DNA from: Paenibacillus fonticola DSM 21315
Lineage (GTDB): Bacteria > Bacillota > Bacilli > Paenibacillales > Paenibacillaceae
Length of the DNA stretch: 64,000 nt
Direction of reading: 5' to 3'
Assembly (NCBI RefSeq): GCF_000381905.1
Contig: NZ_KB907257.1
Location: 1-64,000 of the forward strand
The notes under the pieces are model-generated. The model saw only the letters and a program-made list of their open reading frames with translations. It did not search any database and was not told the origin of the DNA. This document shows, one piece after another, positions 53,192 through 62,543 of the stretch. The first letter of the stretch is position 1, and every line of letters starts with the position of its first letter. The position numbers and the translations under genes were made by a program.

Positions 53192-55285
53192 ATGTCAACT
53201 AGACAACGACGAATTGTGGAGTTGCTGTTCAATCAACAGAATGAAATTACAGCCGCCGATATCGCAGATAAGATTGGAACCAGTACACGAACTATTCACC
53301 GGGAGCTGCTCGATATTGAGCCAGTTTTAGCGGCTAGTGGCATTACTCTTCATAAGAAATCCGGGATCGGCATCAAAATTGAAGCGGACAGCGATAAGCT
53401 GGAGCTTTTTCGCCAGAAGCTCAATTTATCCGTACCGGCTGAATACTCGTCCGAAGAACGTAAAGTGCTTATTTTGTGCAAATTGCTGGAGGACGACGAG
53501 CCGATGAAGCTGTTCACCCTCGCCCACGAGCTGAACGTAACGATGCCAACGATCAGCAGTGATTTGGATCAGCTTGAGGATACAATCGAACAGCAGCAGT
53601 TAACATTGATTAGAAGGCGCGGATACGGTGTCGAATTAACGGGGACGGAACAAGCGAAACGGCAAATGATCAGCATGCTGGCGATTAAATATTTGGATGA
53701 TTCCGATTTGTTTGGACAGCAAAATGAGCATGCTGAGCATACCGTTGTCCATCCCTTAACAATTCAGCTGCTGAATATGGTCGGCAAGGAACAGTTCTTC
53801 AAGCTCGAAAGAGCGCTGTGGCAACTCAACAAGCAGTGGCCCATCCGGTTGTCCGAAGCCGCTTATACACGCCTATTAATCAAGCTTTCCGTCGCCTTGA
53901 CCCGAATCCAGCATCACTGTTTTATTCATCCCGCCGAGACAGATGCTGGCACATTACAGGGCATCGGCCATGACAACAAGGACAACAAGGACAGCAAGGA
54001 CAACGGCCAGCTTGCCAAGCTAATACAGCTGCTTGAGCTGCAATTGCCTGCGGAAGAGTGTGAATATATCAGCTCCCTCCTGACAGGTGAAGCACAGCAC
54101 GAGCTAGGACTTCTCGTCAACCATAACGACATGTCGCTGATCGAAACGGTAACCAAGCTTATCCAATATATCGAGAGCCAAACCCAAAGCTCGTTTCTGG
54201 ATGACCGTTCCTTGGTGGAAGGGCTAATTCAGCACATGCGTCCGGCCTTCCAAAGAATCGCCAGCGGCACCGCGATCCGCAATCCGATCCTGCCGCAAAT
54301 TAAAAAGGACTACGATCAGCTCTTTACCCTTGTGAGGCAGGGCGTGGATAAATTAGTACATGCCATCCATGTGCCGGACGAGGAAATCGGATATATCGTT
54401 ATGCATTTTGGTGCCGCCCTGGAGCGGTTAAAACAAATCCCATGGAAAGTACGGGCGGTCCTCGTATGCACCAGCGGTATCGGATCATCCAAACTGCTGG
54501 CGGTACGCATCTCTAAGGAGCTGCCGCAAATTGAACTGATCGGTCATCATTCTTGGTATGAAGCAGTTCGTTTGCCTGGGGACGAGTATGATTTAATCAT
54601 TTCTACCGTCAGCTTGCCGCTCGATTCAGACAAATACATTAAGATCAGCCCTCTTCTTACAGATGAAGAGACAGCACGGCTGCGTTCATTTATACAGGAC
54701 ATCACTTTGAAAAATAAAGAATCCGCCGTCCCCCTTCCGGAATCGGATCAAAATCCATTTGAGCGGATAAACCATCTGCATCTTTATTCCGGCATCGTAC
54801 TGCGGCTGCTTGATAACTTCAAAGTTCATCCCATGAAGCTGCTCGCTGCCAAGCCCGATTTGGAAGGCGAACTGCTGCAGATGCTCACGGTGATGAATCA
54901 GCCGAATATTTTGCTAAGCAAAGAAAAGATCGTACAGCAATTGCTGCTTCGGGAGCAGCAGGGCAGCCTGGTCATGCCGGATACAGAGATTGCATTGCTC
55001 CATACACGAAGTGAATGGGTCCAGCAGCCCATCATCTCACTATTCCGCTACGACGAACCGTTAGAACTTAATCATGAGGATGGTACCGTCAGGCAAATCC
55101 TCATCATGCTCGGCCCGATGAAGCTGGATAAAGCCAGCCTAGAAGTACTTAGCGAAATCAGCGGCATGCTGCTATTAGCGGACATGATTACTTTACTGGA
55201 AGGAGGGAATCGTGAAGAGATCAAAGGCTTCATATCAGCACAGCTGGAGAAATACATTATAAGAACACTGGATTGGAGAGATTAA
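53192..55285 (+). CDS. mtlR: Mannitol operon activator MtlR
   Basis: A 697-residue PRD-containing regulator: DNA-binding domains (about 1-140, with SARTIHREL-like TSTRTIHRELLDIEP), two PRDs (about 190-290 and 300-400), a IIB-like domain with AVLVCTSGIGSSKLLAVRI (about 425), and a C-terminal IIA-like domain (about 525-690) with IALLHTRSEW. PTS-dependent phosphorylation of these domains controls activity. Between PRD1 and its neighbour lies a repeat-coded linker (DNKDNKDSKDNG, 53972-54007). The start lacks a close ribosome site; AAGGA is 17 bases upstream. Confidence 0.93.
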   Translation: MSTRQRRIVELLFNQQNEITAADIADKIGTSTRTIHRELLDIEPVLAASGITLHKKSGIGIKIEADSDKLELFRQKLNLSVPAEYSSEERKVLILCKLLEDDEPMKLFTLAHELNVTMPTISSDLDQLEDTIEQQQLTLIRRRGYGVELTGTEQAKRQMISMLAIKYLDDSDLFGQQNEHAEHTVVHPLTIQLLNMVGKEQFFKLERALWQLNKQWPIRLSEAAYTRLLIKLSVALTRIQHHCFIHPAETDAGTLQGIGHDNKDNKDSKDNGQLAKLIQLLELQLPAEECEYISSLLTGEAQHELGLLVNHNDMSLIETVTKLIQYIESQTQSSFLDDRSLVEGLIQHMRPAFQRIASGTAIRNPILPQIKKDYDQLFTLVRQGVDKLVHAIHVPDEEIGYIVMHFGAALERLKQIPWKVRAVLVCTSGIGSSKLLAVRISKELPQIELIGHHSWYEAVRLPGDEYDLIISTVSLPLDSDKYIKISPLLTDEETARLRSFIQDITLKNKESAVPLPESDQNPFERINHLHLYSGIVLRLLDNFKVHPMKLLAAKPDLEGELLQMLTVMNQPNILLSKEKIVQQLLLREQQGSLVMPDTEIALLHTRSEWVQQPIISLFRYDEPLELNHEDGTVRQILIMLGPMKLDKASLEVLSEISGMLLLADMITLLEGGNREEIKGFISAQLEKYIIRTLDWRD

Positions 55286-55288
55286 ACC

Positions 55289-55726
55289 ATGGCTATTCTA
55301 TCTAAGGATAAAGTGAAACTGAATGTAAAAGTACAAGATAAATATGAAGCGATTCGCATGGTAGGACAAATGCTGGTGGATGCAGGTCATGCCCCGCAGG
55401 AATATATCGAAAAAATGATTGAGCGCGAGGATTCTCTCTCCACCTATCTTGGGGGCGGCCTTGCGATGCCACACGGCACGAATGATGCCAAATCGATGAT
55501 AAAGTCTACGGGCATGGCTATCCTTACAGCTCCAGACGGCATTGACTTCGGCGGCGACGAGCCCGCTACATTGGTCATCGGTCTAGCAGCGATTCGGGAT
55601 GATCATTTAAGTATTTTGACGAACGTAGCTGTACTCGTATCTGACGACGAAGAAATGAAACGAATCGTTAACGCTGCTTCAGAAGAAGAGCTCATACACA
55701 TATTCGAACAGGGGATCGAGGAATGA
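55289..55726 (+). CDS. mtlF: Mannitol PTS enzyme IIA
   Basis: A 145-residue PTS IIA protein of the fructose-mannitol family. The phosphorylated histidine lies in GGGLAMPHGTND (about residue 64). It passes phosphate from HPr to the IIB domain of MtlA. GGAGAG lies eight bases before ATG. The gene is between mtlR and mtlD and overlaps mtlD by 4 bases (ATGA). Confidence 0.95.
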   Translation: MAILSKDKVKLNVKVQDKYEAIRMVGQMLVDAGHAPQEYIEKMIEREDSLSTYLGGGLAMPHGTNDAKSMIKSTGMAILTAPDGIDFGGDEPATLVIGLAAIRDDHLSILTNVAVLVSDDEEMKRIVNAASEEELIHIFEQGIEE

Positions 55727-56874
55727 AGGCCGTACATTTTGGAGCAGGCAACATCGGCAGAGGATTTATCGGCTTACTGCTCTCCAACTCCGGATATGAA
55801 GTTACCTTCGTCGATGTGAATGAGGCACTCGTAAATTTATTGGAAAGCAAACGGCAGTATACGGTTACTCTAGCGAATGAGCAAGCCGATTCCATCATTG
55901 TCGGCAATGTTACAGCGATTAATGGCAGCGATCACGCTCTTGTCGCTGAGGCCATCGCGGAAGCGGATATCGTCACAACGGCCGTCGGCGTGTCCGTTCT
56001 GAAGCATATTGCCGCCGCGATCGCTGCAGGCATCGAACTGAGACTGTCCCGCGGAAGCCGTCCTCTTCATATCATCGCCTGTGAAAATGCGATTGGCGGC
56101 AGCACGCTGCTGAAAAATCACGTATTCGACCATCTGCCTGAATCGGCTAAAGCCCAGGCGGAGCAAGTGATTTCCTTTCCCGACGCCGCGGTTGACCGGA
56201 TCGTACCGCTGCAGCAGCATGATGATCCGCTGCTCGTTACTGTTGAGCCGTTCTATGAGTGGACCGTGGATCGGTCAGCCATGCTGGACGGATTTAAAGA
56301 GATTGCAGGCGTCCATTATGTAGATCAATTAATGCCCTATATTGAGCGGAAACTGTTCACAGTCAACACAGGTCACTGCATAGCCGCATACCAAGGCTTT
56401 TTGCGCGGATACGAAACGATACAGGAAGCGATGACCGACTCTGCTGTGGTGGCTGAGGTTAAAGGAGCTTTGCTGGAGACAGGAGCCATGCTTGTCAAGA
56501 CGTACGTATTCGACGAAGAAACACATAAACAGTATATCGAGCAAATATTGGAGCGATTCGTCAATCCGTATTTAAGAGACGAGGTCGGACGGGTCGGAAG
56601 GTCGCCGATTAGAAAAATTTCTCCGAACGATCGGCTTATCCGCCCTGCACTGCTCGCTTACAAGCTTGATATCGCCGTCCCCCATCTGACCAGAGCTGTC
56701 GCCGCGGCGTTACTGTTCGATGAGAGCAATGATCCGGAATCGGCAGAGCTGCAGGCTTACATTAAAGAGCACGGCGTCCATGCGGCGATCGAGAAATACA
56801 CAGAGCTTCCAAAGGACCATCCACTTCATCTGAATATTGCCAAAGAATACGAAGAGCTTAAAGGAAAGCATTAG
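55723..56874 (+). CDS. mtlD: Mannitol-1-phosphate 5-dehydrogenase
   Basis: A 383-residue NAD-dependent long-chain polyol dehydrogenase. The nucleotide-binding start is AVHFGAGNIGRGFIGLLLSN; the catalytic region has KLFTVNTGHCIAAYQGFLRG with Lys, Asn and His of the family. It oxidises mannitol-1-P to fructose-6-P. It is the last gene of the mtl operon and is followed by a terminator. Confidence 0.95.
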   Translation: MKAVHFGAGNIGRGFIGLLLSNSGYEVTFVDVNEALVNLLESKRQYTVTLANEQADSIIVGNVTAINGSDHALVAEAIAEADIVTTAVGVSVLKHIAAAIAAGIELRLSRGSRPLHIIACENAIGGSTLLKNHVFDHLPESAKAQAEQVISFPDAAVDRIVPLQQHDDPLLVTVEPFYEWTVDRSAMLDGFKEIAGVHYVDQLMPYIERKLFTVNTGHCIAAYQGFLRGYETIQEAMTDSAVVAEVKGALLETGAMLVKTYVFDEETHKQYIEQILERFVNPYLRDEVGRVGRSPIRKISPNDRLIRPALLAYKLDIAVPHLTRAVAAALLFDESNDPESAELQAYIKEHGVHAAIEKYTELPKDHPLHLNIAKEYEELKGKH

Positions 56875-56896
56875 CGATAATAATAATGAAGCAAGC

Positions 56897-56950
56897 AAGC
56901 TGATAGACTTCAGTGCAAACCTGCTGGAGCCTTTCAGCTTTTATTTTTTT
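56897..56950 (+). terminator. Terminator of the mtl operon
   Basis: AAGCTGA and TCAGCTT close a longer imperfect stem (CTTCAG/CTGGAG) followed by TTATTTTTTT. It lies 23 bases after the mtlD stop. Confidence 0.85.
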
Positions 56951-57083
56951 CTGCTATTGCTGGCATGGCCTCCTTCCTATTGCATTGTCGGCTGCATTCG
57001 ATGCATTGTCGTCCTTACCCGGTTCACCGCATTCGAAAATAATTTCAAATTTTATTAATTAGAGTTAACACTTTTCTGTTACA

Positions 57084-57096
57084 ATAACACTGTTAT
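57084..57096 (+). promoter_or_regulatory. Small palindrome in the promoter region of the MFS exporter
   Basis: ATAACACTGTTAT is a perfect 13-base palindrome about 35 bases before the start codon, overlapping a TATA-rich -10 region. It may bind a TetR- or MarR-type repressor encoded elsewhere. Confidence 0.45.
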
Positions 57097-57130
57097 ATAA
57101 AATTTAATAGATAAGGATAGGGATGGAACT

Positions 57131-58600
57131 TTGAACAATGTTGCTGCACAACATGATGTACAAAACATCAGAAAACTGCCGATTTTAGTATCATTAATTA
57201 TTGGCGCATTTTTTTCGATTTTAAATGAAACGCTGTTAAACATCGCTTTACCGAAATTGGAAGTGGCGCTGGAAGTGTCCGCTGCTACGCTGCAATGGCT
57301 GGCCACCGGCTATATGCTCGTTGTCGGCGTGCTTATTCCAGTATCCGCTTTGCTGGTGCAATGGTTTACGACCCGCCAAATGTTCCTCGGAGCAATGGTG
57401 CTGTTTACCGCCGGGACGTTCCTCTGCGGGATTGCCCCGAGCTTTGAATTGCTGCTAGTTGGACGCTTGCTTCAAGCCGGAGGTGCCGGACTTATGCTGC
57501 CTGTCATGATGAATACCGTCCTGGTGCTCTATCCGCCGGAAACGCGCGGTGCGGCCATGGGTACGATCGGACTCGTAATTATGTTCGCTCCTGCGATTGG
57601 CCCTACGCTTTCGGGCTTGATCTTACAAATTGCCGACTGGCGCTGGTTGTTTTTCCTCGTGCTGCCTTTTGCCGCTTTATCGATCGTCGTCTCGTTCATT
57701 TTTCTAAAAAATGTGACTACCATCACCAAGCCTAAAGTCGATGTGCTGTCGATTCTGCTGTCTACGCTTGGATTTGGCGGAATTGTCTTCGGTTTCAGCA
57801 ACGCAGGTAAAGCGGATACGACATGGGCCAGTACAAATGTATATTTTCCATTAATTGTAGGGGGAGTTTCCCTGCTGTTGTTCGTAATTAGACAATTGAA
57901 GTCGAAGGAACCGATGCTGGATCTTCGCGTGTTTAAATTTCCCATGTTTACATTAACGACGCTGATGCTGATCATCGCCATGATGACGATGTTTTCAACG
58001 ATGCTGCTGTTGCCGTTTCTCATGCAAGGCGTATTTTTGATGACTACATTTACAGCGGGGCTTGTCCTGCTGCCAGGCGGTTTGCTCAACGGTCTGATCT
58101 CACCGGTCACCGGCAAGCTGTTCGACAAATTCGGTCCGCGGGCGCTCGTCATCCCCGGCAGCACCCTGCTGCTAATTATTATGTGGCTGTTTACACGGAT
58201 TGATTTGCAGACGACCACGACTACACTGGTCATTCTTCATGTGGCGCTGATGATTGCCATCGCGATGATTATGATGCCAACGCAAACGAACGGCTTGAAT
58301 GAGCTGCCGCAGCGAATGTACCCTCACGGAACGGCGGTGTTGAACACACTGCAGCAAATTTCCGGAGCTATCGGTGTCGCATTATTTATCAGTATTATGA
58401 CATCCGGACAGCAGGCTTATTTTATGAGCCTCACTGCAGAGCCAACGCTAACGCAAATGTCGGAGGGCTTGCTGGCAGGAATACACCAAGCTTTCGTTGT
58501 TGGCTTGATTTTCGCCATCGGCGCCTTAGCGCTATCGTTATTTACAAAACGAACCAAAGCTCCTGTAGAACAGGCAGCACCTGATTCCGTACAACCATAA
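57131..58600 (+). CDS. MFS drug:proton antiporter, DHA2 (EmrB/QacA) type
   Basis: A 489-residue major facilitator protein with about 14 helices. The motifs LNETLLNIALPKLEVAL, WLATGYMLVVGVLIPVSALL and RLLQAGGAGLMLPVMMNTVL (motif C region GPTLSGLILQ nearby) place it with LmrB/MdrL-like DHA2 exporters. It probably exports toxic or drug-like compounds. The likely start is TTG 57131; the ribosome site is weak. A terminator follows at 58630. Confidence 0.9.
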   Translation: MNNVAAQHDVQNIRKLPILVSLIIGAFFSILNETLLNIALPKLEVALEVSAATLQWLATGYMLVVGVLIPVSALLVQWFTTRQMFLGAMVLFTAGTFLCGIAPSFELLLVGRLLQAGGAGLMLPVMMNTVLVLYPPETRGAAMGTIGLVIMFAPAIGPTLSGLILQIADWRWLFFLVLPFAALSIVVSFIFLKNVTTITKPKVDVLSILLSTLGFGGIVFGFSNAGKADTTWASTNVYFPLIVGGVSLLLFVIRQLKSKEPMLDLRVFKFPMFTLTTLMLIIAMMTMFSTMLLLPFLMQGVFLMTTFTAGLVLLPGGLLNGLISPVTGKLFDKFGPRALVIPGSTLLLIIMWLFTRIDLQTTTTTLVILHVALMIAIAMIMMPTQTNGLNELPQRMYPHGTAVLNTLQQISGAIGVALFISIMTSGQQAYFMSLTAEPTLTQMSEGLLAGIHQAFVVGLIFAIGALALSLFTKRTKAPVEQAAPDSVQP

Positions 58601-58629
58601 AAACTGCATAATACATTCATAAAAGCTTA

Positions 58630-58668
58630 AAAAGGGGTGCCCATGTAGTCATTTTGGGACACCTCTTT
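58630..58668. terminator. Bidirectional terminator between convergent genes
   Basis: AAAGGGGTG-CCC pairs imperfectly with GGG-ACACCTCTTT. It lies between the stops of the MFS gene and the esterase gene. Confidence 0.7.
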
Positions 58669-58681
58669 CCTATTCTCTGCG

Positions 58682-59557
58682 TCAGTCACTAACCATGAGC
58701 TGCTGCTTCAAAAATTCAATCACCCGCGTAAAAGCCTGCTGAACCTCCGGCGCTGTGAACAGCTGCTGATCAAAAACATGATCTGCTCCTGAAATCGTAA
58801 TAAGTTCAGCTTCTACACCGATTTTCCGCAGCCGCTCATGCATCATAACGGACTGCTCATAAGGCACATCTGTATCCTGGTCACCATGCAGCAGCAAGGC
58901 TGGGGGATAGTCTGGCTGAATATTATGGATCGGATTGTACATCTCTAGCAGGCTGCGGTCCTGCAACGGATCGAGTCCGGACATTTCTGTCAGCCAAACT
59001 CCCTGCTGACGGCAGTACAAGTAATAATTAAATCGGCTCCAATCCCCTTCCGATACGATATTATGCTCGATGGCCTGAAGCGCCTGCTCCTTACTGACTA
59101 GCGGTCTTGTACAGTAGTACTCGCTGGGCTTTGTCACCCAATCGCCCAAAATATCGCCGTACCCGTAAAAAGATACGATCGCCTTTGGCTTCATTTCCAT
59201 CGTCCCCATTAGCAAACTTAAATAACCTCCGGCAGAACCGCCCATCAACGCCAGCTTGTCCGCATCAAATCCATACTGCGGGGCAGCTGACTTGACCCAT
59301 TGAATGGCGTCCCGGATATCCTGCACAAGGTCGTACAGCTTGGTGACCGGCGCGAGCCGATAGTCTACACTGATCACCGTAAATCCGGCCTTATGGTACA
59401 GCTCGATTTGGTTCAGCGGCAGCCAGCTTCGCGAACCAAACATTAAGGCCCCGCCATGAATGTACAAGAGCACAGGTGAATTGTTACTGTTATTGTAAAT
59501 ATCCGCTTGAATCGGGCAATCCTTCACTTTTTTATATACAACCGTCTCTTTTTTCAT
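58682..59557 (-). CDS. Alpha/beta hydrolase, HSL-type esterase
   Basis: A 291-residue serine hydrolase. The oxyanion motif HGGA (LLYIHGGALMFG, about 33), nucleophile elbow GGSAGGYLS (about 107), and catalytic Asp and His in HGDQDTDVPYEQ and SGADHVFDQ are all present. There is no signal peptide, so it acts inside the cell. Substrates are probably short acyl esters. It stands alone. Confidence 0.9.
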   Translation of the reverse strand: MKKETVVYKKVKDCPIQADIYNNSNNSPVLLYIHGGALMFGSRSWLPLNQIELYHKAGFTVISVDYRLAPVTKLYDLVQDIRDAIQWVKSAAPQYGFDADKLALMGGSAGGYLSLLMGTMEMKPKAIVSFYGYGDILGDWVTKPSEYYCTRPLVSKEQALQAIEHNIVSEGDWSRFNYYLYCRQQGVWLTEMSGLDPLQDRSLLEMYNPIHNIQPDYPPALLLHGDQDTDVPYEQSVMMHERLRKIGVEAELITISGADHVFDQQLFTAPEVQQAFTRVIEFLKQQLMVSD

Positions 59558-59646
59558 GTCATCCTCCCTAGCTATTTTGAAATAATACTTTATTTTAACT
59601 TGAACTCCGTATCAATCACAATCGACTATGTTTGCTCAATAACATG

Positions 59647-59690
59647 AAAAGCGGCCGCTCCACTGAATGATCAGTGTAAACGGCCGCGGA
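59647..59690 (-). terminator. Terminator of the fructose operon
   Basis: GCGGCCG and CGGCCGC arms enclose an inner CACTGA/TCAGTG stem; on the minus strand TTTTC follows. It lies about 27 bases after the IIA stop. Confidence 0.75.
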
Positions 59691-59715
59691 CGATAATATA
59701 CCCAAACATTCCGGA

Positions 59716-60168
59716 TTAAATGGTGCCGAGCAGCTCCATAAGTTCTCCCCGATCCCGGGCGGAGAGCAGCTGATTACGGAAATCATCGTCCATCAGCTTG
59801 CGGGAAAGCGCCATTAGGATGTGCAAGTGCTCATTTCCGCTTGATTTCTCGGGTACGGCAATCATGAAGACGATCGATACCGGCTTGCCGTCAATGGAAT
59901 CCCAGTCCAGCGGACTCGTCAATTGGGCAAAGGCTAGTCCCGGCTTCGCTACGCCGGCAGATTTGCCGTGGGGAATAGCGACGTTAAAGCCGATTCCCGT
60001 AGAGCTTACTTTTTCCCGGTTAATAACTGCCTCCTGATAGGAAGCTTTATCGGTAACCGTGCCGGAATCGGCAAGCGCATTAACCAAAACGTTTATGCAT
60101 TCATTTTTAGAGGATACATTAAGAGGCATTAAGACCGATTGTTCATGCATCAAATCTATAATTTTCAT
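59716..60168 (-). CDS. Fructose-type PTS enzyme IIA
   Basis: A 150-residue PTS IIA domain. The phosphorylated histidine is in NVAIPHGKSAGV (about 68). ATG 60168, eight bases after GGCGGG, is preferred; a GTG at 60177 overlaps the upstream stop. It supplies phosphate to the IIBC protein encoded directly upstream. Having IIA separate and last is a rearrangement of the more usual fused IIABC. Confidence 0.92.
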   Translation of the reverse strand: MKIIDLMHEQSVLMPLNVSSKNECINVLVNALADSGTVTDKASYQEAVINREKVSSTGIGFNVAIPHGKSAGVAKPGLAFAQLTSPLDWDSIDGKPVSIVFMIAVPEKSSGNEHLHILMALSRKLMDDDFRNQLLSARDRGELMELLGTI

Positions 60169-60173
60169 TGTGC

Positions 60174-61559
60174 TCACCCGCCTAGTTGTGTATTTACAGG
60201 TTTTTTCAAAATATACAGCATCACAGCTGTTACTAATGTCCCGATAGCAATGGCTAATGCGTATAAGCCTAATTGTGTCACCGCATTAGGGATCGCCAGG
60301 ACGAATATGCCGCCATGCGGAGCCTGCAGTGTTGCACCAAACAGCATTGACAGTGCACCGGTAGTTGCTGAGCCAACCATAATCGATGGAATGACGCGCA
60401 GCGGATCACTGGCTGCAAACGGGATAGCTCCCTCGGTAATAAACGAAATTCCCAGTACGGCCGCAGACTTACCTGCATCCCGCTCTTCTGAAGTGAACTT
60501 CTTCCGTGCGATCAGCGTTGCCAGCCACAACCCAAGCGGAGGCGTCATTCCTGCAGCCATAACGGCGGCCATCGGACCATACACGCTGCTCCCCAGCAGA
60601 CCGACGGCAAAAGTATAAGCCGCTTTGTTCACTGGTCCGCCCATGTCGAAAGCCATCATTGCGCCGAGCAGCAAGCCGAGCAATACGGCATTGGTAGAGC
60701 CTATCGTGTTCAGCCAGTTCGTCAGACTGTCCATCGTGAATTTGACCGGTTCACCGATGACATAAATCATTAACAATCCCGTAATTCCAGTAGCCAGGAG
60801 AGGTATAATCAGAATGGGCTTGAGCCCTTCCATGTTGCGGGGCATCTTGATCCAATCTTTAAGCCACTTGGCCAAATACCCTGCCAGGAAGCCGGCGGCA
60901 ATACCGCCGATAAATCCCGCGCCAATTTTCGTGGCCAGCATCCCTCCGACAAGGCCTGGCGCCAAACCCGGCTTCTCGGCGATCGAGAAGGCGATGAATC
61001 CGGCAAGGATCGGTACCATCAGGGCAAATGCCGCCCCTCCACCAATCTCCATAAACGCCGCGGCCAACGTCCCTTCCTCGTTAGAAGCTTCAATGCCAAA
61101 TATAAATGAAATCGCTATCAATAAACCGCCTGCCACAACAAGGGGCAGCATGGCTGACACGCCGGTCATCAGGTGCTTGTAGGGTCCTTTGCGCGTTGCC
61201 CCGCGCTCTGACTTCGCCTGATTAATTTGCTTGAGATAATCTTCCGGAGCAGCCGCCTGCATTGATAGCGCCTGATCAAGCAGACCGCCCGGATCTTTCA
61301 GCGCTTGCGCTACTCCTACCTTCACGACAGGTTTCCCCGCAAACCGGGCCTCCAATACATCCGTATCTGCGGCCAGGATAACCGCGTGCGCCGCGGCAAT
61401 ATCCTGTTCAGTCAGTTCATTTTCGACACCAATGGCGCCGCGGGTTTCGACCTTTAGCTCCACATTTTTCTCTTTCGCCGCTTTCAGCAGCGACTCTGCA
61501 GCCATATACGTATGAGCCACACCCGTTGGACAAGCAGTAACAGCAATTATTTTCGTCAT
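60174..61559 (-). CDS. Fructose-type PTS transporter, IIBC
   Basis: A 461-residue transporter. The IIB domain starts IIAVTACPTGVAHTYMAAES with the phosphorylated cysteine; the IIC domain (about 130-455) has eight or so helices with GGPVNKAAYTFAVG and EGAIPFAASDP. It imports fructose as fructose-1-phosphate, which FruK then phosphorylates. It lies between fruK and the IIA gene. Confidence 0.93.
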   Translation of the reverse strand: MTKIIAVTACPTGVAHTYMAAESLLKAAKEKNVELKVETRGAIGVENELTEQDIAAAHAVILAADTDVLEARFAGKPVVKVGVAQALKDPGGLLDQALSMQAAAPEDYLKQINQAKSERGATRKGPYKHLMTGVSAMLPLVVAGGLLIAISFIFGIEASNEEGTLAAAFMEIGGGAAFALMVPILAGFIAFSIAEKPGLAPGLVGGMLATKIGAGFIGGIAAGFLAGYLAKWLKDWIKMPRNMEGLKPILIIPLLATGITGLLMIYVIGEPVKFTMDSLTNWLNTIGSTNAVLLGLLLGAMMAFDMGGPVNKAAYTFAVGLLGSSVYGPMAAVMAAGMTPPLGLWLATLIARKKFTSEERDAGKSAAVLGISFITEGAIPFAASDPLRVIPSIMVGSATTGALSMLFGATLQAPHGGIFVLAIPNAVTQLGLYALAIAIGTLVTAVMLYILKKPVNTQLGG

Positions 61560-61595
61560 TGATGATTCTCCTCCTCACATGAAGTGTAATGCTGG

Positions 61596-62543
61596 TTATG
61601 ACTTTGCCAAACACTTAATGTCAATGCGCGCAAGTGACTTGTTCACCTGCTCAAGCGTACAGACCTCCGTTCCTGATTTGGATGCCGTTATCGTTCCAGC
61701 GGCTGATGTCCAGCGTGCCATTTCTTCATCGGATTTGTGATGCAGCAAACAATAAGCCATTGCAGCGACCATGGAATCCCCTGCCCCTACCGTACTTAAA
61801 GGTGTAATCGGAAACGGCTTGGCACGAAACACCTTTTGTTTGCTTACCAGAAGCGATCCCGCGCTTCCCATCGAGACAAGAACATAAGAAATCCCTTTGC
61901 TCACTAAATGCCTCGCCGCTGCAACGATTTCCTCCTCCGTTTCAAACCTGGTATCATACAAGGCCTCCAGCTCATGAATGTTTGGCTTCAGGGCAAAAGG
62001 CTTGGCTTCGATGCCGCGGGCCAGAGCTTCCCCGTCTGCATCCAATATCGTGCGCACCCCCTTGTGATTGGCTATATTGATCAGACGGCGATAATAGTCA
62101 GCCGGCGTCCCTGGAGGAAGGCTCCCCCCCAGAACTACGATGGCAGCTTCATGAAGTTCGGACTCGTAATCGGCCGCGAATTGCTCCAGAAGCTCTTTGC
62201 TAGGTATAGAGCCAGCTTCATTTAATTCGGTCGTTTGCTTCGTTTGTTCATCAACTACCTTCAGATTCGTCCGGGTCTCCCCCTCTGCCTCAATAAATTG
62301 TGCTGGGATGCCTTGTTCCCGGAGCTTATCCAAAAGAATCTTCCCTTGATGGCCCGCTTGAAATCCCCGGGCAATCACCGGAACCGAGAAGCTATGTAAA
62401 ACTTTAGCGACGTTAATGCCCTTGCCCCCGGCATCTGTTCGCATCGTCTTGATCCGATTTAATTCACCTGTCGCGAAATGATCGACCGTTACCGTTTTAT
62501 CTACCGCTGGGTTTAAAGTTACCGTATGCACTTTCTTCATCAT
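61596..62543 (-). CDS. fruK: 1-phosphofructokinase
   Basis: A 315-residue PfkB-family kinase: TVTLNPAVDKTVTVDHF at the start, GGKGINVAKVL, VVLGGSLPPGTPADYY and STVGAGDSMVAAMAY with the catalytic Asp. It converts fructose-1-P to fructose-1,6-bisphosphate. It overlaps the regulator gene by 4 bases. Confidence 0.94.
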   Translation of the reverse strand: MMKKVHTVTLNPAVDKTVTVDHFATGELNRIKTMRTDAGGKGINVAKVLHSFSVPVIARGFQAGHQGKILLDKLREQGIPAQFIEAEGETRTNLKVVDEQTKQTTELNEAGSIPSKELLEQFAADYESELHEAAIVVLGGSLPPGTPADYYRRLINIANHKGVRTILDADGEALARGIEAKPFALKPNIHELEALYDTRFETEEEIVAAARHLVSKGISYVLVSMGSAGSLLVSKQKVFRAKPFPITPLSTVGAGDSMVAAMAYCLLHHKSDEEMARWTSAAGTITASKSGTEVCTLEQVNKSLARIDIKCLAKS

